The translations under genes were made by a program, and so were the position numbers. Under the pieces are notes generated by a model, which worked only from the letters and a program-made list of their open reading frames with translations, made no database searches and had not been told where the DNA came from. Of a stretch of DNA of 64,000 bases, positions 36,141 to 44,962 are shown piece after piece; position 1 is the stretch's first letter, and each line of letters opens with the position of its first letter. Origin of the DNA: Allobranchiibius sp. CTAmp26 (GTDB lineage Bacteria > Actinomycetota > Actinomycetes > Actinomycetales > Dermatophilaceae); contig NZ_JAGEKR010000008.1 of assembly GCF_017565405.1 (NCBI RefSeq), positions 1 through 64,000 of the forward strand, read 5' to 3'.

Positions 36141-38804
36141 ATGACGACCGTCGACGTGCTGGAGCAGTACGGGGATCGGCGCTCCGACGCGCGGTCGCCC
36201 CTCGCCGGACAGGATCTCGGCACCCCGTACGACGAGACCTTCGGGGCCGACGGCGCGCTCGTCCCCAGCGCCGACCTGGTGCGCGACATGGGCGCCCTCG
36301 GCGCGGGCGGCCTTCGGTCACTGCAGGCCGGGGTGCGCCGTCTGGTCAGTGACGACGGCATCACCTACGGCGTCGCACCCGAGGGCCGACGGGCCGGTCG
36401 ATGGCGCCTGGACGCACTGCCCGTCATCCTCGACCGGACGCAGTGGCAGGTCATCGAATCCGGCCTCTCCCAACGCGCCGAGCTGCTCGACGCGCTGCTC
36501 ACCGACCTCTACGGCCCTCAGCGACTGCTGGCCGACGGCACCATCCCGGCAGCGGTCGTCTTCGGGCACGCGGGGTTCCTGCCCGCGGCGTACGGCACCT
36601 CCCTGCCCGGCCCCCGACAACTCATCCTGCCCAGCACCGACCTCGCCCGTGACGCGCACGGGCAGTGGACGGCGCTCGGTGACCGCGCGCAGGCCCCGTC
36701 GGGCGCCGGATACGCGATGGCCGACCGCCGGATCGTCGCCCGTGCCCTGCCCGGGCTCTACCGAACGACCGAGCTGAGCCGGCTGCGTGGCTTCTTCGAC
36801 GACGTGCGCGACGCGCTGCTGGCGGTCGCACACGAACGCGACCGTCAGCCCCGCGTCGTGCTGCTCTCGCCGGGCCCCGCCAGCGAGACGGCGTTCGACC
36901 AGGCCTTCGTCGCCACCCTCCTCGGGCTGCCCCTGGTGCAGTCGGAGGACCTGGGCATGCGTGACGGGAAGGTGTGGTTGCGCACGACCGGGCGGGAGGA
37001 GCAGGTCGATGTGATCCTGCGGCGGGTCGACGCGTCCTGGTCGGATCCGCTCGATCTGCGTGCCGGATCCCGGCTGGGGATCCCCGGGCTCGTCGAGGCC
37101 ACCCGCAGCGGCCACGTAAGCGTGGTCAACCCGCTGGGCGCCGGGGTCCTGGAGAATCCCGCGCTGGCCCCCTATCTCGACCGCGCCTGCCGCGCGCTGC
37201 TCGGTGAGGAGCTGCGCCTGCCCTCGGTCCGAACGCTCTGGTGCGGCGACGAGGATGCCCGCCGCGAGGGACTCGCGCGGCTCGGTGAACTCGTCATCAC
37301 CCCGATCGACCGCGAGGCCGGCGAGCAGACCGTCTTCGGGTGGGAGCGCACGCATGCCCAACTGTCCGACCTGAAGGCGCAGATCGAGGGCGAGCCGTGG
37401 CGCTGGACCCTGCAGGAACCGGTGGCCATGTCGACCACACCGGTCGTCGCGGACGACGGTCTCGCTCCACGACGTCTGGTGCTCCGCGCGTTCGGGGTGG
37501 CGAGCGATGACGGATACCGTTGGATGCCAGGCGGGCTCGGCCGACTGTCACGGGATGAGACGAGCCGCCTGGTCTCCAATGCGGCGGGCGGGCAGGCCAA
37601 GGACGTCTGGGTCCTCGCGTCCGCGGACATCGAGCGCACCGACCGCGACAACGCGCACCTGTGGCTCGCCCGGCCCCTGCCCGGGATGCATCGGTCGGTC
37701 GCTCTTGCGCCGCGTGCCGCCGGTGACCTCTTCTGGCTGGGTCGCTACACCGAGCGCGCCGAGTCCTCCACCCGGCTGGCCCTGATCTGCGACGACCTCG
37801 TCGCGGACCACCTGCGCCGGTCGGCGTCGCCGGGGTACGCGGCGATGGCGGTGCTGCTCGCCGCGCTGACCGAACTGACCACCGTGCGACCGGGATTCAC
37901 CGGAACTCACGCCGAGGCAGCGTTGGCCACGCCGGTGCACGAGCTGCGGATCCTGCTGAGTGAGACCACCAGGGTCGGCACCATCGCCTACGACATCGAG
38001 GCGGTGGTGCGCACCGCGCACGCCGCCCGCGAGTTGCTCTCCGTGGACACCTGGCGGGTGCTCGGTCGGCTCCAGGAGGCGCTCGACGGGCTCCCCGACG
38101 ACGCGGCGGGCGCCGACGACCCCGTGCAGGGGGTGCTCGGCCAGGCTCTCGAGCTGCTCATCGCGCTGGCCGGGCTCAACGCCGAGAGCATGGTGCGCGA
38201 TCTGGCGTGGGCGTTCCTCGACGCGGGCCGACGTACGGAACGCGCGCTGCGCACCGTCGACCTGTTGCGGCACACCCTCGCCCAGGAGCGTCCACCGGTG
38301 GTCGACGGTCAGCTGACCGAATCGGTCCTCCGCGCCTGCGACAGCCTCATCACCCACCGACGCAGGCTCACCGCGGGGCAGGGCCCGGCCTCGCCCGTGC
38401 AGGCGGCGTTGGACCTGCTGCTGCTCGACCCGGCGAACCCACGCTCGGTGCGCTTCCAGCTCGACCAGCTGGAGATCGCGCTGCGCGAGGTGCCGAACGT
38501 CCAGGTCACAGCACAGATCGCGGACATCCGAGGACTGCTCACGGGTGTCGACCTCGACGAGATCTGCGCCGCGCGCCGCGCCGGCCTCCAGCAGCTCGGC
38601 CACGAGCTGCACGAGCGACTCACCCGGCTGGGTGCGGCGATCGAGGATGCGCACTTCGGGCGCCCCAGCACCCAGCAGACGATGCGGGTCAGCGAGTTGA
38701 TCGAGCCGGAGGGCATGGGGCAGACCATGGATGGTGGGCTCACGCAGGAGCTCAGCGGGATGACCCAGACGATGGCGGCGCCGTCGAGGGCGGGGGAGTC
38801 GTGA
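36141..38804 (+). CDS. circularly permuted ATP-grasp (type 2) fused to alpha-E domain
   Basis: An 887-residue fusion. The first part (about 25-490) is the circularly permuted ATP-grasp family formerly DUF404/DUF407: AGGLRSLQAGVRRLVSDDGITY, YGPQRLLADGTIPAAVVFGH, and VVNPLGAGVLENPALAPYL. It is expected to form amide bonds from carboxylate and amine using ATP. From about residue 520 comes the all-helical alpha-E domain (formerly DUF403), beginning AAGDLFWLGRYTERAESSTRL. In many bacteria these are separate neighbouring genes; here they are one chain. The stop overlaps the next gene by GTGA. The C-terminal 40 residues are Met/Gln/Thr-rich and probably disordered. Confidence 0.85.
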   Translation: MTTVDVLEQYGDRRSDARSPLAGQDLGTPYDETFGADGALVPSADLVRDMGALGAGGLRSLQAGVRRLVSDDGITYGVAPEGRRAGRWRLDALPVILDRTQWQVIESGLSQRAELLDALLTDLYGPQRLLADGTIPAAVVFGHAGFLPAAYGTSLPGPRQLILPSTDLARDAHGQWTALGDRAQAPSGAGYAMADRRIVARALPGLYRTTELSRLRGFFDDVRDALLAVAHERDRQPRVVLLSPGPASETAFDQAFVATLLGLPLVQSEDLGMRDGKVWLRTTGREEQVDVILRRVDASWSDPLDLRAGSRLGIPGLVEATRSGHVSVVNPLGAGVLENPALAPYLDRACRALLGEELRLPSVRTLWCGDEDARREGLARLGELVITPIDREAGEQTVFGWERTHAQLSDLKAQIEGEPWRWTLQEPVAMSTTPVVADDGLAPRRLVLRAFGVASDDGYRWMPGGLGRLSRDETSRLVSNAAGGQAKDVWVLASADIERTDRDNAHLWLARPLPGMHRSVALAPRAAGDLFWLGRYTERAESSTRLALICDDLVADHLRRSASPGYAAMAVLLAALTELTTVRPGFTGTHAEAALATPVHELRILLSETTRVGTIAYDIEAVVRTAHAARELLSVDTWRVLGRLQEALDGLPDDAAGADDPVQGVLGQALELLIALAGLNAESMVRDLAWAFLDAGRRTERALRTVDLLRHTLAQERPPVVDGQLTESVLRACDSLITHRRRLTAGQGPASPVQAALDLLLLDPANPRSVRFQLDQLEIALREVPNVQVTAQIADIRGLLTGVDLDEICAARRAGLQQLGHELHERLTRLGAAIEDAHFGRPSTQQTMRVSELIEPEGMGQTMDGGLTQELSGMTQTMAAPSRAGES

Positions 38805-39745
38805 CCGGCTCGGACCTGCACGCGACGCGGTGGTACGAGGTGCGGCACCGCACGAACTACTACTACGAGGACTACGTCACCGCGTCCTACGGGCGCGCCT
38901 GTCTGCGGCCGCGTGCGACACCGCACCAGCAGGTCGCGTCCAACGTGGTGGAGGTCAAGCCGGCCGCGGACGTACTGAGCGAGCACACCGACCTCTTCGG
39001 CAACTTCAGCCACTATCTCGAGGTGCGGACCCGCCACACCGAGCTGCGCGTGTCCAAGACCAGCGTGGTGTCGGTGACGGTGCCGCCAGTGGACGTGGAC
39101 GCGCTGAATCGCTGGACCGTCGCCTCCGCGGCGCGCGAGCTGCGCGAGTCCGAGGCGACTCCGCGGGCGGCGTACGCGGCCTACACGCTACCGTCCAGCC
39201 TGGTCGAGCTCACCCCCGCGGTCCGGGAGTACGCAGCGTCCATCCTGCCGCCGGACCGTCCGCTCGGTGAGGCGCTGGCCGATCTGTACCACCGGGTGTT
39301 CGACGACTTCGAGTACAAGAAGGGCGCCACCGGCGTCTCGACCACCCTGGACGAGGTGCTCGCCAGCCGGCGCGGCGTCTGCCAGGACTTCGCCCACCTG
39401 GGCGCCGGGTGCCTGCGCGCTGTAGGTCTGCCCGGCCGTTACGTGAGTGGTTACATCGAGACGGCGCCGCCGGCCGGTAAGCCGAAGCTCGAGGGGTCGG
39501 ACGCGACGCACGCCTGGGTCGCCGCCATGGTGCCCGGCGGGGACTGGATCGACCTGGACCCCACCAACGACCACTTCGCCGACTCGCGTTACCTCACGAC
39601 CGCGTGGGGCCGCGACTTCCGCGATGTGTCGCCGTTGCGCGGGGTGATCTACACCGAGAGCAGGACCAGTCGGCTGGAGGTGCTGGTCGACGTCATCCCG
39701 CTGGATCCCGCGGACCTGCCGCCACGGCTGCTGTCGGTGACCTGA
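38801..39745 (+). CDS. transglutaminase family protein (peptidase-like)
   Basis: A 314-residue protein with the two-part layout N-terminal beta module (YEVRHRTNYYYEDYVTASYGRACLRPRATP) plus transglutaminase core. Catalytic Cys194 (RRGVCQDFAH), His237 (DATHAW) and Asp253 (IDLDPTN) are all present. There is no signal peptide, so it should act in the cytoplasm. It is a distant paralogue of the N-terminal domain of the first gene in the operon. The GTG start overlaps the ATP-grasp stop by GTGA, so the proteins are made together. It may release, trim or transfer peptides made by the ATP-grasp partner (inference). Confidence 0.88.
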   Translation: MTGSDLHATRWYEVRHRTNYYYEDYVTASYGRACLRPRATPHQQVASNVVEVKPAADVLSEHTDLFGNFSHYLEVRTRHTELRVSKTSVVSVTVPPVDVDALNRWTVASAARELRESEATPRAAYAAYTLPSSLVELTPAVREYAASILPPDRPLGEALADLYHRVFDDFEYKKGATGVSTTLDEVLASRRGVCQDFAHLGAGCLRAVGLPGRYVSGYIETAPPAGKPKLEGSDATHAWVAAMVPGGDWIDLDPTNDHFADSRYLTTAWGRDFRDVSPLRGVIYTESRTSRLEVLVDVIPLDPADLPPRLLSVT

Positions 39746-39777
39746 CCCGAGTTGCGGAGGCGACGGTGCGCGTCGAA

Positions 39778-39808
39778 CGCCCACCTCGTCGTGGGGACGA
39801 GGCGGGCG
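39778..39808. terminator. hairpin between the operon and gadB (family D copy 1)
   Basis: CGCCCACCTCGTC (39778-39790), loop GTGGG, and GACGAGGCGGGCG (39796-39808) pair with one mismatch. The left arm is identical to that of the hairpin at 41364-41394 on the other side of gadB. It is positioned between the stop at 39745 and the converging gadB end at 39833. Confidence 0.65.
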
Positions 39809-39832
39809 TCGCGTCAGTTGCCGGCGGACCCC

Positions 39833-41236
39833 TCAGTGGTGGAAGGACGTCGGGCCGCTGTTGCCTGCTTTCCGCACGTCCTTCACCAGAGTGTCGGTGA
39901 CCTGCCGGAGATCGCGCATGAAGAGGTCGGCGAGGTCGCGGGAGAAGCCGTGCCGGCAGACGATCCGCAGGACGGCGAGGTCGGTGCGGTCCTGCGGGAA
40001 GGTGTACGCGGGCACCTGCCACCCGTGTTCGCGCAGACCGCGTGAGACCGCGAAGACGTCCCATTCGGTGACGTCGTCGGCGGTGGTGAAGGCGAAGACC
40101 GGCAGCTGGTCCCCGCGGGTGATGAGCCGGTAGGGGCCGAGCTTCTCGATCTCACTGGCCAGCCAGGTGGCGACGTCGCGGGACGCCTGCTGCACAGCGA
40201 CGTACCCCTCGAAACCGAGTCGGAAGAACGTGTAGTACTGCGCGATCACCTCCGACCCCGGACGGGAGAAGTTGAGCGCGAAGGTGGGCATGTCACCACC
40301 GAGGTAGTTGACGTTGAAGACCAGCTCCTTCGGCAGAGCGTCCGCGTCGCGCCAGATCGCCCAGCCGACACCGGGATACACCAGCCCGTACTTGTGACCG
40401 GAGGTGTTGATCGAAGCCACCCGGGGGAGGCGGAAGTCCCAGACCAGGTCGGGGTCGAGGAACGGGGCGACCATCCCGCCGGACGCGGCGTCCACGTGAA
40501 TGGGTACGTCGGGGCCTCCGCCCGCTGCCAGCCCGTCCAGGGCGGCGGCGATCTCCGCGACGGGCTCGTAGCTCCCGTCGAAGGTCGATCCGAGGATGGC
40601 CACCACCCCGATCGTGTTCTCGTCGCAGTGGGCGACGGCCTGCTCGGCGCCGAGGTGCAGCCGATCGCCCTCGACGGGGACGAGGCGCGGCTCGACATCC
40701 CAGTAGCGACAGAACTTCTCCCAGCAGACCTGCACGTTCGCGCCCATCACCAGGTTGGGTCTCCGGGTCGGGTCGGCGCCCGTTCGGGCCGCCCATCGAC
40801 GTTTGAGGGCCATCCCGGCGAGCATGCACGCCTCGCTGGATCCGGTCGTCGAGCAGCCGGTGGCGACGTCTGCCTCGGGCGCATGCCACAGATCGGCCAG
40901 GATCGCCACGCAGCGGTTCTCGATGGCCGCGGTCTGGGGGTACTCGTCCTTGTCGATCATGTTCTTGTCGACCGATTCGGCCATCAACTGGTGCGCCTGC
41001 GGCTCCATCCAGGTGGTGACGAACGTCGCGAGGTTGAGGCGGGCACTCCCGTCGAGCAGCAACTCGTCGTGGACCAGCTGATAGGCGACGTCCGGCGGCA
41101 CCGGATGCTGCGACAGCGCGTTCAGGGGCGGGATGATCTCGGTCTCGAGAGCCGGGTTGGCGAGGCCGAGGAACGGGTTCCCCTCGCGCCGTCCCGGAGT
41201 GTGTCGGACAGGGACGTTGTCACCGTGGAGGGCCAT
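39833..41236 (-). CDS. gadB: glutamate decarboxylase (PLP-dependent)
   Basis: A 467-residue group II decarboxylase, the usual GAD length, converting glutamate to GABA with uptake of a proton. Motifs include CSTTGSSEACMLAGMALKRRW (cofactor phosphate site), IHVDAASGGMVAPFL, and the Schiff-base Lys282 in SGHKYGLVYPGVGW. The acid-resistance role known from enterics is possible, but no GABA antiporter gene is adjacent. GATAGT (minus strand, 41244-41249) lies 7 nt before ATG 41236, fixing this start over the longer frame. The 3' end lies 88 bp from the transglutaminase operon, in opposite orientation. Confidence 0.93.
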   Translation of the reverse strand: MALHGDNVPVRHTPGRREGNPFLGLANPALETEIIPPLNALSQHPVPPDVAYQLVHDELLLDGSARLNLATFVTTWMEPQAHQLMAESVDKNMIDKDEYPQTAAIENRCVAILADLWHAPEADVATGCSTTGSSEACMLAGMALKRRWAARTGADPTRRPNLVMGANVQVCWEKFCRYWDVEPRLVPVEGDRLHLGAEQAVAHCDENTIGVVAILGSTFDGSYEPVAEIAAALDGLAAGGGPDVPIHVDAASGGMVAPFLDPDLVWDFRLPRVASINTSGHKYGLVYPGVGWAIWRDADALPKELVFNVNYLGGDMPTFALNFSRPGSEVIAQYYTFFRLGFEGYVAVQQASRDVATWLASEIEKLGPYRLITRGDQLPVFAFTTADDVTEWDVFAVSRGLREHGWQVPAYTFPQDRTDLAVLRIVCRHGFSRDLADLFMRDLRQVTDTLVKDVRKAGNSGPTSFHH

Positions 41237-41315
41237 GCCGGTCACTATCGCAGCGTCACCTGCGCCCCGCGCGCCCGCCGCACGGCCCGGGTGGTCTCGC
41301 CGCACGTTTCGTGGG

Positions 41316-41363
41316 GGTTTTGCGTCTGCGGCCAGGACTGCAGCACTGGCCACAGACGCAGAA
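41316..41363. repeat. palindromic intergenic repeat, family A copy 4
   Basis: GGTTTTGCGTCTGCGGCCAG, central CTGCAG, then CTGGCCACAGACGCAGAA. It abuts directly on the hairpin at 41364-41394, so two palindromes lie in tandem between gadB and tRNA-Leu. Confidence 0.8.
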
Positions 41364-41394
41364 CGCCCACCTCGTCGCCAGGACGAAGTGGGCG
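41364..41394. terminator. hairpin downstream of tRNA-Leu (family D copy 2)
   Basis: CGCCCACCTCGTC (41364-41376), loop GCCAG, and GACGAAGTGGGCG (41382-41394) pair with one mismatch. It lies 54 nt beyond the 3' end of tRNA-Leu in its direction of transcription and is the likely terminator. The left arm is identical to that at 39778-39790. Confidence 0.65.
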
Positions 41395-41447
41395 TCGTGC
41401 ACAGCACCGGCCGCACCGCATGGCGGGCCCTGTGAGCTGTCGATCTG

Positions 41448-41536
41448 TGGTGTCCGAGGGGGGACTTGAACCCCCACCCTCTAATACGAGGACTAGCACC
41501 TCAAGCTAGCGCGTCTGCCTATTCCGCCACCCGGAC
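41448..41536 (-). tRNA. tRNA-Leu (anticodon GAG)
   Basis: Read on the minus strand, the acceptor stem GTCCGGG pairs with CTCGGAC (one G-U pair), followed by discriminator A and an encoded CCA at 41448-41450. The anticodon loop CTTGAGG lies in the stem CTAG/CTAG, giving anticodon GAG (Leu, CUC/CUU codons). A long variable arm is formed by CCTCG-TATTA-GAGGG, as expected for class II leucine tRNAs, and the T-loop is GTTCAAG. Without the CCA the gene is 86 nt, 41451-41536. Confidence 0.95.
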
Positions 41537-41658
41537 GAGGTGTACGACGGCCACCCTGGGAGGCGGGCCGACGACGCGAAAGGCTAGCACGCTGTAGGCC
41601 TGCGCCCCGCATCGGCAGCAGCCGCCGAGCGGCCGTCGTACCGCCCCGGACGCCGCGG

Positions 41659-42855
41659 TCAGGAGGCGGGCGCGTGCGGTGTCACGCGGAGCACCTTGTC
41701 GCTCTTGTTGCCGTTGTCGGTGGTGACGTAGAGCGCCCCGCCGGGGCCGGTCTGGACGGTGCGGATCCGCCCGAAGGTCTTGTTCAGCTCCGGCATCAGC
41801 TCCTGTCGCAGCACCTTGCCCGCCTTGTTGAGCGTGAGGACGCGCACGCCCTGACCCTTCAACTCGGCGATGGCCAGCGCTCCGTTCCAGCGGCCCCAGG
41901 CGGCGCCTTGCAGGAAGGTGATGCCGCAGGTCGCGACGGTGCTCGACCCCGAGGACCACTGTGCGCGGATGGCCTTGGGGAACTTCTTCAGGTCGGTCAT
42001 CGGCACGGACTCGTTGTAGCCCGGCACCGGGTCGTACCCGTAGTTGCCGCCGTTGTAGGCGATGTTCGTCTCGTCGTCCCGCGTCGTGCCCTGCTCCTGC
42101 GTCCACAGCTGCGAGGTGCCCGGGCGCATCGCCAGGCCCTGCATGTTGCGGTGCCCGTAGCTCGTCACGTAGCGCGCATTGCCGCCCTTGGAGTGGAACG
42201 GCGTGTTGGTCGGAATCTGACCGTTGGCACCGACCCGCAGGGTCTTGCCGCCCAGGGAGTAGAGGTTCTGCGGGTTCGTCCCGGTGGCGGCGTCGCCTGT
42301 GCCGACCGCGAGCCAGTAACCCGGCACGAACCGCAGCCGGCACCCACTGTGCCGGCCGCTCGTCACCGGCAGACCGGAGAGGATCGTCTTCTGGCGGTTG
42401 GCCGACTTGCCGTCGTTCGACATCGCCCACCGGATCACGCGGGCATCGACCGCCTTACCGCCGCGCTGGTAGGTCTGACAGGTGTAGAAGTAGCGGTGCA
42501 CGGTCGTCGGGTCGACGACCAGGCCCTCCAGGCCGCCCTCGCTGTGCACGTAGAGGTCACCCAGCGGCGCCTTGATGGTGCGCACGCTGCCGGCGCGGGT
42601 ACGCAGGGTCAGCACGCCCGGCCGCTGGGTGGTGAGCATGTCGCCGTTCTTGAAGAACGACACGTCCCAGGGGTGATCGAGGCCCGACATCACAGTCTGT
42701 ACGGCGGGTGCGGCGGCTGCCTGCGCGGAACCGCTGGCGCTGCCCGAGACGGCCGAGCACGCCATGGTGACGGCGGCAGTGCCGGCGACCGCGGCCGCGG
42801 TGACGCCGGCGCGCAGGGAGCGGGGCATGCGGCGGTGATCAGTGTGATGGCTCAT
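41659..42855 (-). CDS. secreted PQQ-dependent sugar dehydrogenase family protein
   Basis: A 398-residue six-bladed beta-propeller of the glucose/sorbosone dehydrogenase family (PF07995). A basic N-terminus and hydrophobic stretch lead to VTMAC, a plausible lipobox with Cys33, so it may be a lipoprotein. Family motifs include MSGLDHPWDVSFFKNGDMLTTQR, EGGLEGLVVDP, TSYGHRNMQGLAM (the catalytic His is usually in a GHRN motif), and DDETNIAYNGGNYGYDPV. These enzymes oxidise sugars with PQQ, but many actinobacterial members have no proven activity, and no PQQ synthesis genes are in the window. A TAGCGT box lies 6 nt before the ATG. Confidence 0.85.
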   Translation of the reverse strand: MSHHTDHRRMPRSLRAGVTAAAVAGTAAVTMACSAVSGSASGSAQAAAAPAVQTVMSGLDHPWDVSFFKNGDMLTTQRPGVLTLRTRAGSVRTIKAPLGDLYVHSEGGLEGLVVDPTTVHRYFYTCQTYQRGGKAVDARVIRWAMSNDGKSANRQKTILSGLPVTSGRHSGCRLRFVPGYWLAVGTGDAATGTNPQNLYSLGGKTLRVGANGQIPTNTPFHSKGGNARYVTSYGHRNMQGLAMRPGTSQLWTQEQGTTRDDETNIAYNGGNYGYDPVPGYNESVPMTDLKKFPKAIRAQWSSGSSTVATCGITFLQGAAWGRWNGALAIAELKGQGVRVLTLNKAGKVLRQELMPELNKTFGRIRTVQTGPGGALYVTTDNGNKSDKVLRVTPHAPAS

Positions 42856-42977
42856 GAAACAACGCTAGACCGCGAGCCCCCAGCTGTGGTGGGACGTGCT
42901 CCACCGGGCTGGGCCGTCCTTCCGCCCAACCAGGGAGCAGCGTGCGGCGTCCTGAGGATGAAGGGGAGGGAGGATCG

Positions 42978-43376
42978 ATGAAGCGCATTGCATCGTGGTT
43001 CGCGGCCGGGGTGGTCGTCGTTGGCCTGGTCGTGGGTCTCGTCTGGCAGCTCCATTCCGACGGCAAGATCAGCTACCACCGCAGTAGCGTCGCCGTCGCC
43101 TCCTACGAGTCCGCATCTTCCGACGCCCGTGCGTTGGTCCTCAGCACCGCGATGTTGGCCGGGGGTGACAAGGATGTGACTGCGAGGGTGGTCAGTGAGT
43201 CGTCGAGCCGGGTCGTCGTCGCCATGAGTTATCAGCGGTTCGAGTGCAACGGCTGTGCTCGAACTGCTGAAGGCTTCATTGTCCCCGTCCCCGTACATCT
43301 GCGCGCGCCGCTCGCGGGACGCACGGTCGTCGATCGACTCACGGGCCGCCCGGTGAAATACGCGACCAGGCCCTGA
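42978..43376 (+). CDS. small membrane-anchored protein, function unknown
   Basis: A 132-residue protein: MKRIASWFAAGVVVVGLVVGLVWQL is a single N-terminal membrane anchor or uncleaved signal, followed by an extracytoplasmic domain of about 105 residues. A CNGC pair (FECNGCAR) could form a disulfide. ATG 42978 follows GGGAGGGAGG, a very strong ribosome-binding site, and is preferred to the upstream GTG at 42942. I recognise no family. It stands between the divergent sugar dehydrogenase gene and the DNA ligase gene. Confidence 0.6.
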   Translation: MKRIASWFAAGVVVVGLVVGLVWQLHSDGKISYHRSSVAVASYESASSDARALVLSTAMLAGGDKDVTARVVSESSSRVVVAMSYQRFECNGCARTAEGFIVPVPVHLRAPLAGRTVVDRLTGRPVKYATRP

Positions 43377-43411
43377 CACCGAGTGTCGGTGGTTACCAGC
43401 AGACTGACCGG

Positions 43412-44962
43412 ATGCTGCTGGCTGATCTCGTCTCCGTCTCCACAAAGGTCGGTGCGACGCGCTCGCGCAACGCCAAGACGCAACTGGTGGCCGACCTGTT
43501 GGGCGCCGCGGCACAGGAGGAGCCCGACGAGGTGGAGGTCGTCGCGGCGTACCTGTCGGGCGTGCTTCCGCAGCGCCGCGTAGGCGTCGGATACCGCACT
43601 CTCGCGGCGGTTCCCGAGCCGGCTGCCACGCCCCGACTCACCGTCGCGCAGACCGACGAGGCGATGCAGCAGCTCGCGGACGCCGGCGGACCTGGCTCGG
43701 CGGGCGCACGCGAGCAGATCCTCCGCGCGCTGCTCGGCGCGGCCACCGAGCCGGAGCAGACCTTCCTCAAGGGCCTCATCACCGGCGAGCTGCGCCAGGG
43801 TGCGCAGGACGGTGTGATGCTCGCGGCGATCGCCGCCGCGGCCCAGGTGCCCGCACCCTCCGTACGACGCGCCGTCATGTTGGCGGGTTTCACCGCGCCC
43901 GTCGCCTCGGCGGCCCTGCGCGGGGGAGCGTCCGCGCTCGCCGAGATCGGTCTGCTGCCAGGGCGACCCCTGCGGCCCATGCTCGCCGCGTCGGCGACGA
44001 CCGTGAGTGACGCGATGCAGGCCGTCACGTCGACGGGGGAGGCCGTGGCGGTGGAGTGCAAGCTCGACGGCATCCGCATCCAGGCCCACAAGCTGGGCAG
44101 TGAGGTTCGGCTCTTCACCCGGAGCCTGGAGGAGGTCACCGACCGGCTGCCGGAGGTCCTGGAGGCGGTGCTGGCTCTCCCCGCTGAGCGGCTGGTGCTC
44201 GACGGCGAGGTCATCGCCCTGCGTGAGGACGGCGTGCCGCAGCCCTTCCAGGTCACGGGTGCGCGCACCGCCAGCCGCAAGGACCCGGCACAGCTGCGCG
44301 TCGAGACACCGGTGACTCCCTGGTTCTTCGACGTCCTGCACATCGACGGAGACGACCTGATCGACGTGCCCGCGAGCGCGCGCTGGGCCCGGCTGACCGC
44401 ATTGGTGCCGCGGACCTATCTGATTCCGCGGGTCGAGACCGCGGATCCCGAGGTCGCTCAGCAGTTCTTCCAGGAGAAGGTCACGGCCGGTCACGAGGGC
44501 GTGGTCGTCAAGTCGCTCGACGCGCCGTACGCTGCCGGCCGTCGCGGCGCGGGCTGGGTCAAGGTCAAACCCCGGCACACCCTCGACCTGGTGGTGCTCG
44601 CCGTCGAGCGCGGCAGCGGGCGGCGCACCGGACTGCTCTCCAACATCCACCTCGGCGCACGCGATCCGGCGACGGGGGATTTCGTGATGCTCGGCAAGAC
44701 CTTCAAGGGGATGACCGACGAGATCCTGGCCTGGCAGACCGAGCGCTTCTCCCAGCTGGCCACCGCGGACGACGGGTGGACCGTCACGGTGCGTCCCGAA
44801 CAGGTGGTGGAGATCGCGTTCGACGGGGTGCAGCGATCCACTCGGTACCCCGGCGGGATGGCGCTGCGTTTCGCTCGCGTGCTGCGCTACCGCGAGGACA
44901 AACGCGCCGAGGAAGCCGACACCGTGGACCTGGTGCGCGAGGTGGCACAGTGGGAGGCATGA
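43412..44962 (+). CDS. ligB: ATP-dependent DNA ligase (LigB-type)
   Basis: A 516-residue ligase with an N-terminal DNA-binding domain (about 1-190), adenylation domain and OB fold. The nucleotidyl-lysine motif is VECKLDGIRIQAHK with Lys217; motif IV is HEGVVVKSLDAPYAAGRR and motif V WVKVKPRHTLDL. Such LigB/Lig1-like enzymes occur in actinobacteria alongside the NAD-dependent replicative ligase and are thought to help in repair. The stop overlaps the next gene by ATGA, so ligase and an M20 peptidase are translationally coupled. CAGACT 6 nt before the ATG is a weak -10 candidate. Confidence 0.92.
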   Translation: MLLADLVSVSTKVGATRSRNAKTQLVADLLGAAAQEEPDEVEVVAAYLSGVLPQRRVGVGYRTLAAVPEPAATPRLTVAQTDEAMQQLADAGGPGSAGAREQILRALLGAATEPEQTFLKGLITGELRQGAQDGVMLAAIAAAAQVPAPSVRRAVMLAGFTAPVASAALRGGASALAEIGLLPGRPLRPMLAASATTVSDAMQAVTSTGEAVAVECKLDGIRIQAHKLGSEVRLFTRSLEEVTDRLPEVLEAVLALPAERLVLDGEVIALREDGVPQPFQVTGARTASRKDPAQLRVETPVTPWFFDVLHIDGDDLIDVPASARWARLTALVPRTYLIPRVETADPEVAQQFFQEKVTAGHEGVVVKSLDAPYAAGRRGAGWVKVKPRHTLDLVVLAVERGSGRRTGLLSNIHLGARDPATGDFVMLGKTFKGMTDEILAWQTERFSQLATADDGWTVTVRPEQVVEIAFDGVQRSTRYPGGMALRFARVLRYREDKRAEEADTVDLVREVAQWEA

